A DNA stretch of 64,000 nt from an uncultured Dokdonia sp. (lineage in GTDB: Bacteria > Bacteroidota > Bacteroidia > Flavobacteriales > Flavobacteriaceae). A program made the translations under genes and the position numbers. The DNA lies in contig NZ_CANMDS010000005.1 in NCBI RefSeq assembly GCF_947496725.1, positions 270,297 to 334,296 of the forward strand. The letters run 5' to 3'. A model generated the notes under the pieces. The model saw nothing but the letters and a program-made list of their open reading frames with translations. It did not search any database and had not been told where the DNA came from. Shown here one piece after another: positions 28,071-36,799 of this stretch. Each line of letters opens with the position of its first letter. Positions within the stretch are counted from its first letter, which is position 1.

Positions 28071-29282
28071 ATGGAAGCATATATCATAGACGGAGTTCGT
28101 ACTCCTATAGGAAATTATAAAGGAACATTAAGTGCTGTGCGCACAGACGATTTGGGAGCGCAAGTGATACGCGAGGTCGTAAGACGTAACCCAAATATCC
28201 CAAAAGAAGCATATGACGATGTGATTATGGGGTGTGCAAATCAGGCTGGAGAAGATAACCGTAATGTAGCGCGTATGAGTTTGCTACTTGCTGGACTACC
28301 TTTTACCGTACCTGGAGAGACCGTAAATCGTTTATGTAGTTCTGGACTTTCGGCCATTATACACGCAAACCGAGCTATAAAAGCTGGAGACGGAGACCTA
28401 TTTATCTCTGGTGGTGTAGAAAATATGACACGTGGCCCGTATGTGATGGCAAAGCCTTCTACAGCTTTTGGTGGTGATAGTAAGATGTATGACTCGACCT
28501 TTGGGTGGCGTTTTATTAACCCAAAGATGAAAGAGTTATACGGAGTAGATGGAATGGGAACCACTGCCGAAAATCTTGTAGAAAAATATAACATCTCACG
28601 TGAAGATCAAGATGCCTTTGCATATCACAGCCAGATGAAAGCTGCAGCTGCTCAAAAAAGTGGCCGTCTAGCAAAGGAAATTGTTCCTGTAGAAATCCCA
28701 CAGCGTAAAAAAGATCCCATCATCTTTAAGGATGACGAATTTATAAAACCTAATAGCTCAAAGGAAGTGCTTGCAAAGCTTCGTCCAGCTTTTAAAAAGG
28801 AGGGTGGAAGTGTAACTGCGGGTAACAGCTCAGGACTTAATGATGGTGCAGCTGCAACCATTGTAGCAAGTGAAGCTGCTGTAAAAAAATATGGCCTTAC
28901 ACCACTTGCAAGAATTGTAAGTTCTGCAGTGGTAGGAGTCGAGCCACGCATTATGGGAATAGGTCCAGTACAAGCTTCAAACAAGGCGCTTCAAAAAGCA
29001 GGTCTTACACTAGAAGATATGGACGTTATAGAACTTAATGAAGCATTTGCCTCACAAGCCCTGGCTTGTATACGTGAGTGGGGACTGGCAGATGATGATG
29101 CGAGAATAAACCCTAACGGAGGTTCTATCGCAATAGGTCATCCGCTAGGTGTAACAGGGGCGCGTATTGCATATTCGGCGGCTGTAGAGCTTAAAGAACA
29201 AGGAAAACGCTATGCACTTGTGACAATGTGTATAGGCGTAGGTCAAGGCTATGCTGCAGTGATAGAAAATATGGCTGTTTAG
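28071..29282 (+). CDS. paaJ: 3-oxoadipyl-CoA / 3-oxo-5,6-dehydrosuberyl-CoA thiolase PaaJ
   Basis: This 403-residue thiolase has the acyl-accepting Cys in NRLCSSGLSA (around residue 90). The C-terminal general-base pair is in GGSIAIGHPLGVTGAR and CIGVGQG. It releases acetyl-CoA twice in the phenylacetate pathway. It is near other paa enzymes, which separates it from generic acetyl-CoA acetyltransferases. Its leader is a 12-bp tandem repeat, and a palindrome copy lies in the gap after it. Confidence 0.94.
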   Translation: MEAYIIDGVRTPIGNYKGTLSAVRTDDLGAQVIREVVRRNPNIPKEAYDDVIMGCANQAGEDNRNVARMSLLLAGLPFTVPGETVNRLCSSGLSAIIHANRAIKAGDGDLFISGGVENMTRGPYVMAKPSTAFGGDSKMYDSTFGWRFINPKMKELYGVDGMGTTAENLVEKYNISREDQDAFAYHSQMKAAAAQKSGRLAKEIVPVEIPQRKKDPIIFKDDEFIKPNSSKEVLAKLRPAFKKEGGSVTAGNSSGLNDGAAATIVASEAAVKKYGLTPLARIVSSAVVGVEPRIMGIGPVQASNKALQKAGLTLEDMDVIELNEAFASQALACIREWGLADDDARINPNGGSIAIGHPLGVTGARIAYSAAVELKEQGKRYALVTMCIGVGQGYAAVIENMAV

Positions 29283-29321
29283 TACTATAATTCCTACTCG
29301 ATTGTAATACGAGGGTAGACC

Positions 29322-29335
29322 GCTTTCGCGAAAGC
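29322..29335. repeat. Palindrome copy 12 (exact), intergenic
   Basis: In the paaJ-paaZ gap. Confidence 0.97.
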
Positions 29336-29360
29336 AAAAAAAAGAATAACATCGGCGCTG

Positions 29361-29384
29361 ATATCGATTTCAGTTTCCGATTTC
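29361..29384. repeat. TCGATTTC-type intergenic element (paaJ-paaZ)
   Basis: ATATCGATTTCAGTTTCCG and a further ATTTC resemble the GAAATCGAAACTGA words of the paaB-paaC gap read on the other strand. The same gap holds an exact palindrome copy at 29322-29335. Confidence 0.5.
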
Positions 29385-29399
29385 AAAAACGAGCGTTTT

Positions 29400-31937
29400 A
29401 TGATTTTAGAATCTTATATAAATGGCCATTGGGTAAAAGGTGATGACAGCAATACACGTAATATGTATGACGCCATCACTGGAGATATAATAGGTCTCAC
29501 AAGTACCGAAGGTTTAGATATTGCCAGTGCATTACAATTTGGACGTGATAATGGAAAGGCGTTACGAGATATGACCTTTCAGCAGCGTGGAAATATGATT
29601 AAAAAACTGGCGCTTTACCTTAACAAGCGCAAGGAACAGTTTTATGAGATTAGTTACAAAACCGGAGCAACAAGAGCAGATAGCTGGGTAGATATAGAAG
29701 GAGGTTTTGGAAACCTCTTTGCAAATGCTAGCTTGCGTAAGCTCTTTCCAGATCAAAGCTATGCTGTAGAAGGTGATGCAATAGATTTATCAAGAGGAGG
29801 GCGTTTTATGGCGCACCATATTTTGGTTCCTAAAAAAGGTGTTGCAGTTCATATTAACGCTTTTAACTTCCCTGTATGGGGTATGTTAGAAAAATGTGCT
29901 GTAAACTGGATGGCAGGTATGCCAGCAGTCGTATTGCCAGCACCACAAACCGCATTCTTAACAGAGGCTGTTGTGAGAGAGATTATAAACAGCGGTATAT
30001 TACCTAAGGGAGCTTTACAATTACTCTCAGGTCTTACAACATCTATACTAGATACCGTAAATAGTCAAGACGTGGTAACCTTTACTGGAAGCGCGCAAAC
30101 TGGGAGAAAGTTAAAAGTACATCCTCGACTTACAGAAGAGAGTGTGCCTTTTACAATGGAGGCAGATAGTCTTAACGCATCAATACTTGGTCCAGACGCT
30201 GTACCGGGTACACCAGAGTTTGCTATTTTTATTAAGGAGGTACGTAAAGAGATTACGTCTAAGTGTGGTCAAAAATGTACGGCAATACGCCGTGTGGTTG
30301 TACCAGAAAACTTGATGGAAGATGTGCAGATTGCTCTAGGCAAACAGCTAGAACGCACGGTTATAGGAGATCCAAAATTGCGCGAGGTGAGAATGGGAGC
30401 CCTCATTAATAATGACCAGCGTGATGCTATAAAAACGCAAATTGCCAAAATAGCCCAAACAGCAGATATGGTGTATGGATCTACAGATACCATAGATGCG
30501 ATGGGTGCAGACGGAGCAAAGGGTGCTTTTATGAGCCCTATTGTGATGCGTGAAAATAATCCGTTTAAAAATACGCAGGTGCACGAGATTGAAGCCTTTG
30601 GCCCTGTAACGACACTTATGCCATATAACGGTGTGGAGGAAGCTATAGAACTCGCCCAGATGGGTAAGGGGTCTCTTGTGAGTAGTGTGGTTACTGCAGA
30701 TGACGCTTTCGCGAAAGCGTACACCATAGAAGCAGCATCACACCACGGAAGAATATTAACACTTAACCGCGACAGTGCGCCACAAAGTACGGGTCACGGC
30801 TCACCATTACCATTACTGGTACACGGAGGTCCAGGTCGTGCCGGCGGAGGTGAAGAGATGGGAGGAATACGAGGTATAAAACATTATATGCAGCGTTGTG
30901 CCGTGCAGGGAAGCCCTACAAGCCTTACGGAAATTACAGGTATCTACCAGCCTAATGGAGATTACAAGGAGGCAGAACAGCATCCTTTTGCATACCATTA
31001 TGAAGATATTAAACCAGGGATGAGTTTAAAAACTCATAAGCGTACGATTACTGATAATGATATACAGAATTTTGCAAATCTTACCTGGGATCACTTTTAT
31101 GCACATACGGATATTACAAGTTTAGACGGGAGTATATTTGAGAAAAGAACGGCACACGGTTACTTTATTATTTCGGCTGCTGCAGGATTGTTTGTGTACC
31201 CTAACAAAGGTCCGGTGAGTGCAAACTATGGGCTTGAAGATATTCGTTTCTTGAGACCGTTATATCACAATGACACCATCTATGTGCGCCTTACCTGTAA
31301 GGAAAAGCGTGAGAGAGATGTGAGCGGTAGGGAACACCCTAGCGGTATTGTAAAATGGTATGTTGAGGTGTATGACGCAGAGCCAGTAGATTATGAAAAT
31401 GGAAAGACAGATGAAGAGGCAGAGGCGCTAGTAGCAGTGGCGACCATCCTTACAATGGTAGAAAAGAAACAAACTACCTTTGTTGAAATGACAGAGAGTC
31501 GCATTGATACTTGTCTCTCAAAACTTAATCAAGATACAAAGCCAGTCTGGGGAACAATGACGCCACAACAAATGGTAGAGCACCTTGAGTTAACCTACCG
31601 TATAGCCGCTGGTGAAATACAAGATTTTGAGGTGGCCACACCAGATAAAGTACTTGACAAGGTGGCTGCAACACTCTGGGATTATAATAAAATGCCTAGA
31701 GATTATAACTTCCCGCTATATGAAGCAGGAATTCAACCGGCATTACAACACAAAGACCTAGATGAAGCAAAAAAAGCGATGCTAGACGCAAGAAAGGCAT
31801 ATCTAGATTTTTACAAGAAGAATAAAAAGGCAACGACTAACAATGCAGTCTTTGGCGAGCTTAATAAATATGAGTGGTACTTAATGGAGCGCAAGCACCT
31901 TAATCACCACTTTGAACAATTTAACCTTATAGATTAA
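29400..31937 (+). CDS. paaZ: PaaZ: oxepin-CoA hydrolase / aldehyde dehydrogenase with extra DUF1569-like domain
   Basis: This bifunctional ring-opening enzyme has three parts. The N-terminal aldehyde dehydrogenase (about residues 1-520) has active-site Cys in SKCGQKCTAIRR near residue 290. The MaoC-type hydratase (about 530-685) has WDHFYAHTDITSLDGS. About 160 further residues (687-845) contain WGTMTPQQMVEHLELT and end in ERKHLNHHFEQF, typical of the DUF1569/DinB-like fold. E. coli PaaZ stops after MaoC at about 680 residues, so the tail is a fusion. The joint is in frame with no sign of a sequencing break. A palindrome copy is read as AFAKA at about residues 436-440. Confidence 0.93.
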   Translation: MILESYINGHWVKGDDSNTRNMYDAITGDIIGLTSTEGLDIASALQFGRDNGKALRDMTFQQRGNMIKKLALYLNKRKEQFYEISYKTGATRADSWVDIEGGFGNLFANASLRKLFPDQSYAVEGDAIDLSRGGRFMAHHILVPKKGVAVHINAFNFPVWGMLEKCAVNWMAGMPAVVLPAPQTAFLTEAVVREIINSGILPKGALQLLSGLTTSILDTVNSQDVVTFTGSAQTGRKLKVHPRLTEESVPFTMEADSLNASILGPDAVPGTPEFAIFIKEVRKEITSKCGQKCTAIRRVVVPENLMEDVQIALGKQLERTVIGDPKLREVRMGALINNDQRDAIKTQIAKIAQTADMVYGSTDTIDAMGADGAKGAFMSPIVMRENNPFKNTQVHEIEAFGPVTTLMPYNGVEEAIELAQMGKGSLVSSVVTADDAFAKAYTIEAASHHGRILTLNRDSAPQSTGHGSPLPLLVHGGPGRAGGGEEMGGIRGIKHYMQRCAVQGSPTSLTEITGIYQPNGDYKEAEQHPFAYHYEDIKPGMSLKTHKRTITDNDIQNFANLTWDHFYAHTDITSLDGSIFEKRTAHGYFIISAAAGLFVYPNKGPVSANYGLEDIRFLRPLYHNDTIYVRLTCKEKRERDVSGREHPSGIVKWYVEVYDAEPVDYENGKTDEEAEALVAVATILTMVEKKQTTFVEMTESRIDTCLSKLNQDTKPVWGTMTPQQMVEHLELTYRIAAGEIQDFEVATPDKVLDKVAATLWDYNKMPRDYNFPLYEAGIQPALQHKDLDEAKKAMLDARKAYLDFYKKNKKATTNNAVFGELNKYEWYLMERKHLNHHFEQFNLID
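30705..30718. repeat. Palindrome copy 13 (exact), in paaZ
   Basis: Read as AFAKA in the aldehyde dehydrogenase part. Confidence 0.97.
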
Positions 31938-31989
31938 TAAACGTATTGCCTGTGATTTTTACAAGCAACGATAATAGTAATTTTACAAT

Positions 31990-32742
31990 ATGAGTGATCC
32001 ACACGTAAAAGAACATATAGAAAACGGAATTTCAACCATTGAGTTTTTTCACCCAGCGCATAATAGTTTACCAGGTGATATACTTGCAAAACTAGCCTTG
32101 ACTATAAAAGAAGCTGGTGAAAATGATGACGTAAAAGTAATTGTACTTAAATCTGGAGGTGACCGTACTTTTTGTGCAGGAGCAAGTTTTAAGGAGCTTA
32201 TAAGTATTAACGATAAAGAGACGGGACGTGTGTTTTTCTCGGGCTTTGCAAATGTGATTAATGCAATGCGTAAGTGTCCTAAGTTTATTATAGGTCGCGT
32301 GCAAGGTAAAACTGTAGGTGGCGGCGTAGGTGTTGCTAGTGCTACAGACTACTGTATGGCTAGTAAATTTGCCAGTATAAAACTGAGCGAACTAAACATA
32401 GGGATAGGCCCTTTTGTAGTAGGTCCCGCTGTAGAGCGTAAATTAGGGCTTACAGGGATGTCTCAAATCGCTATCGATGCAAATACTTTTTATGATGCAG
32501 AGTGGGCAAGGCAAAAAGGGCTATATGCACACGTTTATGATAGTACAGAAGAGCTAGATGCTGCCGTACAAGCCACTGCCGAAAATCTTTGCAAGTATAA
32601 TCCAGAGGCAATGCGTGAGATGAAAAAGATGATGTGGGCTGGTACAGAGCACTGGGATGAGCTACTTGCAGAGCGTGCTGCTATATCTGGAAAACTCGTA
32701 TTATCAGACTTTACAAAAGAAACCCTCAAACGCTTTAAATAA
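31990..32742 (+). CDS. Enoyl-CoA hydratase/isomerase family protein (PaaF-like candidate)
   Basis: This 250-residue crotonase has the oxyanion-hole segments GGDRTFCAGASFKEL and GKTVGGGVGVASATD. One catalytic-type Glu is in SELNIGIG, but the position of the second Glu is not clearly conserved, so the precise reaction is open. It ends the main paa run and is the only other crotonase in the window. Hydration of 2,3-dehydroadipyl-CoA (PaaF) is therefore the likely job. Its stop codon sits inside a bidirectional terminator hairpin. Confidence 0.85.
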   Translation: MSDPHVKEHIENGISTIEFFHPAHNSLPGDILAKLALTIKEAGENDDVKVIVLKSGGDRTFCAGASFKELISINDKETGRVFFSGFANVINAMRKCPKFIIGRVQGKTVGGGVGVASATDYCMASKFASIKLSELNIGIGPFVVGPAVERKLGLTGMSQIAIDANTFYDAEWARQKGLYAHVYDSTEELDAAVQATAENLCKYNPEAMREMKKMMWAGTEHWDELLAERAAISGKLVLSDFTKETLKRFK

Positions 32743-32752
32743 GCGTTTGAGG
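32724..32752. terminator. Bidirectional terminator overlapping the crotonase stop codon
   Basis: Perfect 12-bp stem CCTCAAACGCTT / AAGCGTTTGAGG with loop TAAAT. The TAA stop of the plus-strand gene (32740-32742) spans the end of the loop and the start of the right arm. It also serves the convergent small gene ending at 32759. Confidence 0.85.
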
Positions 32753-32758
32753 ATTATA

Positions 32759-33049
32759 TTACTCTACGCGCTCTATACTATGTATAGGGATGAGTGTTCC
32801 TTTTTTAAGTATAACATCTTTCTGGGTAACACCCCAAATGGTTGTGTTTACTTTTATAAGACGATTTAATGAATCTCTAAAGTATATGGAGACTTTGTTT
32901 TTAAAGAGATTGCCTAAGCGCATAGCTCTTATAAGTGCTAGCGATCTTTTACGTTTTTCGGTCTCGTTATTTATTACTTCTTTATTTGCAAATCGTAATA
33001 AGTGAATCCTTTCTTTTGTAGTGTTATATATGCTTGTTTCTCCTTTCAT
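32759..33049 (-). CDS. Small conserved-looking protein, unknown
   Basis: This 96-residue basic protein has no signal peptide. Its C-terminal half, with the strand pattern VNTTIWGVTQKDVILKKG and IPIHSIERVE, resembles short hypothetical proteins I recall from other flavobacteria, so I take it as real. It lies between paaF-like and paaY genes on the opposite strand. No function can be assigned. Confidence 0.7.
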   Translation of the reverse strand: MKGETSIYNTTKERIHLLRFANKEVINNETEKRKRSLALIRAMRLGNLFKNKVSIYFRDSLNRLIKVNTTIWGVTQKDVILKKGTLIPIHSIERVE

Positions 33050-33140
33050 AATCCTTCTCGTTTTTAAATACGTCGTATTTTTATCTTAAAGCTAACAACT
33101 CTTTCTATTTTAGAGTTCCATTTTAAAACAACTTTAGCAT

Positions 33141-33740
33141 ATGGTCTATTCATTTAAAGGACACATTCCCGTGGTTCACGAGTCTAGTTTTGTGCATCCG
33201 CTGGCTGCGGTTACTGGTAATGTAATTATTGGTAAAAATTGCTACATAGGTCCTGGAGCAGCAATACGTGGTGATTGGGGTGAGATCATTCTTGAAGATG
33301 GTGTAAACGTACAAGAAAACTGTACTGTGCATATGTTTCCAGGTAAGAGTATACGCTTTCGCGAAAGCGCACATATAGGTCACGGAGCCGTCATACACGG
33401 AGCAAACTTAGGGCGTAACTGCTTGATAGGGATGAATAGCGTGATTATGGATGATGCCGTTATAGGTGATGAATGTATAGTAGGTGCAATGGCATTTGTA
33501 AAAGCCGAAAGTGTTTTTGAATCTCGCCAGCTCATCGTAGGAAATCCTGCAAAGGCTATTAAAGAGGTTACAGATCAAATGATAGCTTGGAAAACTGCAG
33601 GAACAAGGTTATACCAGCAGTTACCAGCAGACTGTCACGAGAGTTTAAGAGAGGTGGAGCCTTTACGAGAGATACCCCTAGACAGATCAGAGCAAGAAGA
33701 TTTTTATAAAACGCTGCAAGACTTTAGAAAAGAAAACTAA
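33141..33740 (+). CDS. paaY: PaaY-type gamma-class carbonic anhydrase-like thioesterase
   Basis: This 199-residue left-handed beta-helix protein has hexapeptide repeats. The metal-site histidines are in NCTVHMFPGKS and HIGHGAVIHGANLG. The C-terminal helix (about residues 150-199) and location by the paa genes favour PaaY, which hydrolyses dead-end CoA adducts, over a generic gamma carbonic anhydrase. A palindrome copy is read as RFRES at about residues 72-76, right beside the metal-ligand strand. The stop overlaps the convergent Lrp gene by four bases. Confidence 0.9.
   Translation: MVYSFKGHIPVVHESSFVHPLAAVTGNVIIGKNCYIGPGAAIRGDWGEIILEDGVNVQENCTVHMFPGKSIRFRESAHIGHGAVIHGANLGRNCLIGMNSVIMDDAVIGDECIVGAMAFVKAESVFESRQLIVGNPAKAIKEVTDQMIAWKTAGTRLYQQLPADCHESLREVEPLREIPLDRSEQEDFYKTLQDFRKEN
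33355..33368. repeat. Palindrome copy 14 (exact), in paaY
   Basis: Read as RFRES. Confidence 0.97.
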
Positions 33741-34207
33741 AACAAGGAACTCAAGTCTAGCCTATTAGTTTCCTTACTACTGGATAGTACAATGTGACTT
33801 TGTAAATTACCTATGTATGGGAGCAGGGTAAGCTTTGTGATGATAAAGCGCTCATAGGCTTCTATATCTTCAACCACAAGTTTGAGTAGGTAGTCAAAAC
33901 CTCCACTCACACGGTGACACTCTATTACTTCTGGAAAGCTGTTTATCTCATTTACAAATTTCTCTAGGTAACTACGCGTGTGTCCTTGCAGCGATATAGC
34001 GATAAAGACGGTTTGTTTAAGCCCAACTTTTTTTGCATTTATACGAGCAGAGTAGCCATCTATCAATCCTTCTTTTTCTAACTTTTTAATACGTTCAAAA
34101 ATGGGCGTTGTAGACTTACCTAGCTTTTCTGCTAGGGCTTTTACTGTCTGGTTAGAATCCTCTTGTAGTAATATGAGTAATTGCTGGTCTGTAGCATCTA
34201 GTCGCAT
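33737..34207 (-). CDS. Lrp/AsnC-family transcriptional regulator
   Basis: This 156-residue protein has an N-terminal helix-turn-helix (about residues 5-50, TVKALAEKLGKSTTPIFERIKKLEKEG-like) and a C-terminal RAM ligand/oligomerisation domain (VIECHRVSGGFDYLLKLVV). It is divergent from the branched-chain dehydrogenase operon, so regulation of that operon by a branched-chain amino acid is a reasonable inference. The intergenic region contains a perfect 10-bp inverted repeat. Confidence 0.93.
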   Translation of the reverse strand: MRLDATDQQLLILLQEDSNQTVKALAEKLGKSTTPIFERIKKLEKEGLIDGYSARINAKKVGLKQTVFIAISLQGHTRSYLEKFVNEINSFPEVIECHRVSGGFDYLLKLVVEDIEAYERFIITKLTLLPYIGNLQSHIVLSSSKETNRLDLSSLF

Positions 34208-34245
34208 AATAAATCACTTTATTTAGACTGTAAAGATGAGCTATT

Positions 34246-34290
34246 TAGAATAAAAAAACAATTAATAAGATAAGATAGTGTTTTATTCTA
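34246..34290. promoter_or_regulatory. Inverted repeat between Lrp gene and bkd-like operon
   Basis: TAGAATAAAA (34246-34255) and TTTTATTCTA (34281-34290) are perfect complements separated by 25 bases. They lie in the divergent promoter region. Lrp-type dimers bind such spaced half-sites, so this is a candidate operator. Confidence 0.45.
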
Positions 34291-34372
34291 TTATGAAAGT
34301 ATAAAGTAGATTTTATAAATAAAATTAGCTTATTCTGTAGTAATTTGTATGGATATAGAAATACCTATACTT

Positions 34373-35668
34373 ATGAGCGCTACATCTTTATTAATGCCCA
34401 AAATGGGAGAGTCTATCACAGAGGGAACCATCATAAACTGGCTTGTTGCCGAGGGTGAATCTTTTGAAGAAGGCGATATCCTTGTAGAGATTGCTACAGA
34501 TAAAGTAGATAACGAGGTACCTGCTACCAGCGCAGGAGTGATGCAAAAGCATCTTTATGATGCAAATGCCGTTGTTGCTGTAGGCGAGCCTATCGCAACC
34601 TATCTAGCACAAGGAGGAGATGCAGAAAAAGCTATCAACCCTTCAGAAAAGAAAGAATCCCAGCCTATTAAAGCGCAAACATCAAAAAAACAAGCAAAAC
34701 CAAAAGTAGCACCAGCTAGAAGAGCAATTGTCTCAAACGAGAATGTTTTTGTGAGTCCGCTTATAGATAGTATTGCGCGCAAGCATCATATATCTTATGA
34801 AGAAATCGCTAGAATACCTGGTACGGGTACTAAAGGCAGATTAAGAAAGAAAGATATAATGCAATATATAGATGATGGTAGACCATTTCAATTTGCACAG
34901 CCAGTAGCTCAACCAGATCCAGATGCTTATAAAATACCAAATCTTAAACTCGATAAGGGTAAAGGTAAAATAGTAGAGATGGACCGTATGCGCCAGATGA
35001 TTGCAGATCATATGGTCTACAGTAAGCATACCAGCCCGCACGTGACCGCATATGTAGAGGCAGATTTAACAGAGATGGTACAATGGCGCAACGATAATAA
35101 GGTTGCCTTTCAAGAAAAACACGGTGAGCGTCTTACGTTTACACCTCTTTTTGTAGAAGCCGTAGCAAAAGCCGTCGAAGAGTTCCCAATGATAAACGTA
35201 TCTGTAGATGGTAAAAATATCATTGTCAAAGAAGATATAAATATAGGGATGGCGACTGCATTACCCTCTGGAAACTTAATTGTACCAGTAGTAAAAAATG
35301 CAAATCAAAAAAACCTTGTAGAAATCGCAGCAGAGGTAAACAGACTTGCGTCACTTGCTAGAGAAAATAAACTAGGAGGTGATGATGTAAAGGGAAGCAC
35401 CTTTACCATAAGTAACGTAGGGACCTTTGGTAGTGTGATGGGAACACCCATTATAAACCAGCCAGAGGCGGCCATTCTTGCCACAGGGATTATTAAGAAA
35501 AGAGCTGAGGTAATGGAACGCCCAGAAGGCGACACCATAGAGATACGCCAGATGATGTACCTGTCTCTAAGTTTTGACCACCGTATAGTAGATGGTTATC
35601 TGGGCGGGAGTTTCTTGCGTAAAATAGCAGACCATCTCGAGCAGTTTGATACCACTAGAGCATTATAA
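34373..35668 (+). CDS. bkdB: Branched-chain 2-oxoacid dehydrogenase E2 (dihydrolipoamide acyltransferase)
   Basis: The N-terminal lipoyl domain carries the lipoyl-lysine in EIATDKVDNEVP (about residue 44). An E1/E3-binding domain follows (VSPLIDSIARKHHI, about 125-165), then the catalytic acyltransferase domain with SFDHRIVDGYLGG near residue 402. I prefer the ATG at 34373 over 34349 because it puts the lipoyl domain at the N-terminus as in relatives. It leads an operon with ilvE and fused E1, which points to branched-chain substrates. No E3 gene is nearby. Confidence 0.9.
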   Translation: MSATSLLMPKMGESITEGTIINWLVAEGESFEEGDILVEIATDKVDNEVPATSAGVMQKHLYDANAVVAVGEPIATYLAQGGDAEKAINPSEKKESQPIKAQTSKKQAKPKVAPARRAIVSNENVFVSPLIDSIARKHHISYEEIARIPGTGTKGRLRKKDIMQYIDDGRPFQFAQPVAQPDPDAYKIPNLKLDKGKGKIVEMDRMRQMIADHMVYSKHTSPHVTAYVEADLTEMVQWRNDNKVAFQEKHGERLTFTPLFVEAVAKAVEEFPMINVSVDGKNIIVKEDINIGMATALPSGNLIVPVVKNANQKNLVEIAAEVNRLASLARENKLGGDDVKGSTFTISNVGTFGSVMGTPIINQPEAAILATGIIKKRAEVMERPEGDTIEIRQMMYLSLSFDHRIVDGYLGGSFLRKIADHLEQFDTTRAL

Positions 35669-35717
35669 AAACCAACCAGCACACCACTGCATAACGCGGC
35701 GGTAAAAACCTATTGCT

Positions 35718-36764
35718 ATGAAAATAGAAGTCACAAAAACAACAAATTCTAAACTAGCGAGTATAGATTTTGATAACATCCCACTAGGAAGAACCTTTAC
35801 AGATCATATGTTTATCTGTGATTATGAAGATGGTAAGTGGCAAAACCCCCGTGTAGAGCCTTTAGCAATGATACCTACACACCCAGCAGCAATGGCGCTT
35901 CATTATGGTCAAGCAATTTTTGAAGGGATGAAGAGTACGCTTTCGCGAAAGCGAGAACCCCTACTTTTTAGACCATATGAAAATGCTGCCCGTCTTAACG
36001 CGAGTGCAGAGCGTATGGGGATGCCGGCATTTCCAGAAGATCTTTTTGTAGACGGTTTAAAAGCGCTAGTTAGTATGGAGCAAGACTGGATTCCGCCGGT
36101 AGATGGTAGTGCATTATACTTAAGACCATTTATGTATGCAGATGAACCTTTTATAGGGATGCGCGCAGCCACTAGTTATAAGTTTATCATCATAGGCTCA
36201 CCAGCAGGACCATTTTTTACAAAGCCTGTAAAGCTTTGGGCAGAAAAGCATTATATACGTGCTGCCAGTGGAGGAACTGGAGAGGCAAAAGCCGCAGGAA
36301 ATTATGCTGCCGCCATACGCCCTACAGAGATTGCAAAGTCTAAAGGGTATGATCAAGTGCTATGGCTAGATGCACAAGAGCACGCCTATATACAAGAGGT
36401 AGGTACAATGAATATTTTCTTTAAAGTAGATGGCAACTTTATAACGCCTACGCTAGACGGGTCTGTGTTGCACGGTATCACTCGTAAAAGTGTGATAGAT
36501 GTTTTAAAGCACAAAGGCTATACGGTTACAGAGCGTAAAATATCGATACAAGAAATAAAAGAAGCTGCAGCACAAGGAACGCTTGAAGAAGCTTTTGGTA
36601 CAGGTACTGCAGTAGGTATTGCTCATATACAAGAAATAGGTTGGGGTGATGATGTAATACCTGTTTCTACAGAGTTCCCTGTAGGTAAGGCGGTAAATGA
36701 TATGCTTAACGATATCAAAACAGGAGGCGAAGACCCTTTTAACTGGATGACACCGGTACTTTAA
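35718..36764 (+). CDS. ilvE: Branched-chain amino acid aminotransferase
   Basis: This 348-residue fold-type IV PLP enzyme has GGTGEAKAAGNYAAAIRP, with the PLP-binding region around residues 190-210, and QEVGTMNIFFKV. It interconverts Leu/Ile/Val and their 2-oxoacids, feeding the E1/E2 complex encoded on both sides. A palindrome copy is read as TLSRKR near residue 75, in a loop after GQAIFEGMKS. The gene is 49 bases after E2. Confidence 0.96.
   Translation: MKIEVTKTTNSKLASIDFDNIPLGRTFTDHMFICDYEDGKWQNPRVEPLAMIPTHPAAMALHYGQAIFEGMKSTLSRKREPLLFRPYENAARLNASAERMGMPAFPEDLFVDGLKALVSMEQDWIPPVDGSALYLRPFMYADEPFIGMRAATSYKFIIIGSPAGPFFTKPVKLWAEKHYIRAASGGTGEAKAAGNYAAAIRPTEIAKSKGYDQVLWLDAQEHAYIQEVGTMNIFFKVDGNFITPTLDGSVLHGITRKSVIDVLKHKGYTVTERKISIQEIKEAAAQGTLEEAFGTGTAVGIAHIQEIGWGDDVIPVSTEFPVGKAVNDMLNDIKTGGEDPFNWMTPVL
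35939..35952. repeat. Palindrome copy 15 (exact), in ilvE
   Basis: Read as LSRKR. Confidence 0.97.
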
Positions 36765-36799
36765 TAATAGTTTACTACAGCACATTAATACATTGTAAG

